DNA of 64,000 nt from Cristatella mucedo (Eukaryota; Bryozoa; Phylactolaemata; Cristatellidae), in the NCBI GenBank assembly GCA_009760855.2, contig WPIO01000022.1, positions 4,412,501 to 4,476,500 on the forward strand. The letters run 5' to 3'. The notes below the pieces were generated by a model that made no database searches, was not told where the DNA came from, and worked only from the letters and a program-made list of their open reading frames with translations. This document shows positions 62,318 through 64,000 of the stretch, piece after piece; position 1 is the first letter of the stretch; each line of letters begins with the position of its first letter. The position numbers were made by a program, and so were the translations under genes.

Positions 62318-64000
62318 AATAATAATACATTTGTATAGTGCAGAGAATTTAATCTCTTTCTAGTCACTTTTCCTTTGCTGTAAAGGAAGCACGATCGAAT
62401 GGTTAAGTGGCAGAGTGCTCAGTGTCTACAACATAACAAGGTTAGAGATGACAGGCACAGGGTCAGCATGAAAATATGGTTAGTGGCAGAATGCACAGTG
62501 TCAGCACGCACCAACGCACAAAGAACGAATCGCATGGAACCACTAAATGCAGTGATACATATAGATGTATTTTTAGCTTTTTTTTAAATCTCGTCAAGTC
62601 AGGGGATGTTGTGACGTCATTCGGGAGTGAGTTCTGGGCTTTGGGAGCATACAAACTAAAGGCTCGGCCTCAAAGGATTTGTGGCTCGTACGAGATGTGG
62701 CTAAATGATTGGATTAAGAAAAGCGGGTGGTACGCAGGCTGCCGGTTGGGGGAATAGATCCGATAGGTAGACTGGAGCCAAAGAATAGAGGGACGTAAAA
62801 GTAACTAACAGAATCTTGAAGTCTATGCGCTGCTTGGCTGGGAGCTAATGCAGGTCGGCGAGAAGTGGTGCGATGTTGCAACTGTGACGCTCACGACAGT
62901 CAAGCTTAGCCTCAGAGTTTTGCACCAACTGTAAGCGCTTGATAGCACAGACCAATAGACCAATAAGTAGTAAGCTGCAGAAGTCGAGAGGGGATGTCAC
63001 AAATGCATGGACCAATTTATGTTTAGTATCCCTGTCTAAGTAAGCCCGAATTTTAGCAATGTCATGTACCTGAAAGTAGGAAGACTTGACTGTGGAGCTG
63101 ATATGTCGTCTAGTGCAAGGTCACTGGAACAGGACACCTATATTTCGTGCAAATGCAACAAGCGATATGCTGGCAGAGCCGCACTTGAGCTTTAAGCTTT
63201 CCATTTTCTGGATCCCACTTGATTTGCCCAAAACTGGTAAGTTGGTTGGTTTTATCGTTATTAAGTTTCAGAAAGTTTGCTGTCATCCATGTGTGGATGA
63301 CGTCATCATGCCATCAGCTCAGGGAGTGGAGAGAATTCGACGTGCTGGAAGGCTGGGAGAAGTCAAAGCAGAGCCCTGAGATACCCCATACTTCAGAAGC
63401 TCCTCGGTAGATCTTTGTCCATGCACAACAATACTCTGGAGTCTTCCAGTGAGATATGACCTGAGCCATTGTAGTGCCGTGTCAGTAATGCCCAGGCGAG
63501 ATGCGACACTCTCGAGAGGCTAATGACGTAGTTACAATGTTAGTTATGCATGGCAGCAGCAGATCTATGTATCGTAGAAGCAGAAAAATGGGAATAAGGT
63601 CTAGAGGACAAGTTTTATTCTTTGATCGGGATACGAGCTTCAGGATGATGTCACTCGTGGCCTACTTGAATATAGACATTGAAGTGCTGTCAGAATTGAG
63701 GGATAGGAGTCCAGAGAGGATGCTGTCGCTTCTAGGGAGAGACTCCCTGACCATGTCTATCTTGTTGACAAATACGCTAGAGAAGCGATCAACAAGATCA
63801 CCACAAGGATCACTAAGTAAGGAGCTAACCTGGGAGAGGTTAAGGAAATGGTTGGTTGCAGACATCAGCCTTTTTGGATTGTGCATCTGCAATTCAACAA
63901 TGTTTTCTTTTTACAGAAGCTAAGCCTTAGCCTTTGCAAGGATTAATTGTTATGATCTACAGTAGTCCTCGTATGCCAGTCGATGGGTTTTCAGTCCTGA
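62318..64000 (-). mobile_element. Decayed LINE-A copy running off the right end
   Basis: Minus strand. Tail and AAT repeat at 62318-62400, 3' UTR, RT C-terminus near 62463-62654 (YAPKAQNSLPNDVTTSPDLT), RT core around 62850-63500, and an upstream connector at 63662-63892 (DLVDRFSSVFVNKIDMVRES, equivalent to EKFSAFFTEKIVHIRASI of LINE-B). Several frameshifts, so a pseudogene. The endonuclease part would lie beyond the window. Confidence 0.78.

Overview
This is animal nuclear DNA. It has spliced genes with GT-AG introns, long AG/CT microsatellites, LINE retrotransposons with APE-type endonuclease and reverse transcriptase, and tRNA-derived SINEs. Nothing bacterial or viral was recognised. The peroxidase at 47-48 kb resembles the plant-type peroxidases known from molluscs and other marine invertebrates, so an invertebrate, possibly a spiralian, is the best guess; I cannot name a species.

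Two host genes can be supported. The first is a DENND2-family gene (DENN-domain Rab exchange factor) on the + strand. I assembled it by hand from 14 coding exons between 14745 and 38109. The junctions are GT-AG, phases agree across all 13 introns, and the 3699-nt reading frame (1232 residues plus stop) is open. The order is a long disordered N-terminus carrying a PKPPRTF motif, then uDENN, cDENN and dDENN segments. A 24-codon upstream ORF ends across the start codon (ATGA). The second is an intronless, very GC-rich, secreted plant-type heme peroxidase (47173-48204, + strand, 343 residues) in a GC- and CpG-rich island.

Most of the rest is mobile DNA. Two LINE families dominate, here called LINE-A (3' end of TTA repeats) and LINE-B (3' end of ATGTA-type repeats). 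The fullest copies are LINE-A at 3.4-5.0 kb, LINE-B at 39.1-42.3 kb (minus strand, endonuclease and RT with only three visible coding breaks), and a decayed LINE-A running off the right end. Two tRNA-derived SINE families are scattered. SINE1 ends in a sequence resembling the LINE-A tail, which suggests it borrows that machinery.

Layout: 0-14 kb, LINE/SINE debris and microsatellites; 14.7-38.1 kb, DENND2 with repeat-filled introns; 39-42.3 kb, LINE-B; 42.3-46.2 kb, more debris; 46.3-48.8 kb, GC island with the peroxidase; 49-59 kb, a dense mosaic of nested elements; 59-62.3 kb, AT-rich DNA with no recognised gene; 62.3-64 kb, LINE-A remnant.

The most unusual finding is a pair of related elements (27326-27825 and 49919-50627, opposite orientations). 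They have clustered C-rich/G-rich inverted ends, candidate target-site duplications and a conserved internal block, but no transposase is visible. One carries a foreign GC-rich segment and the other a TTTAGGG-type telomere-like stretch.
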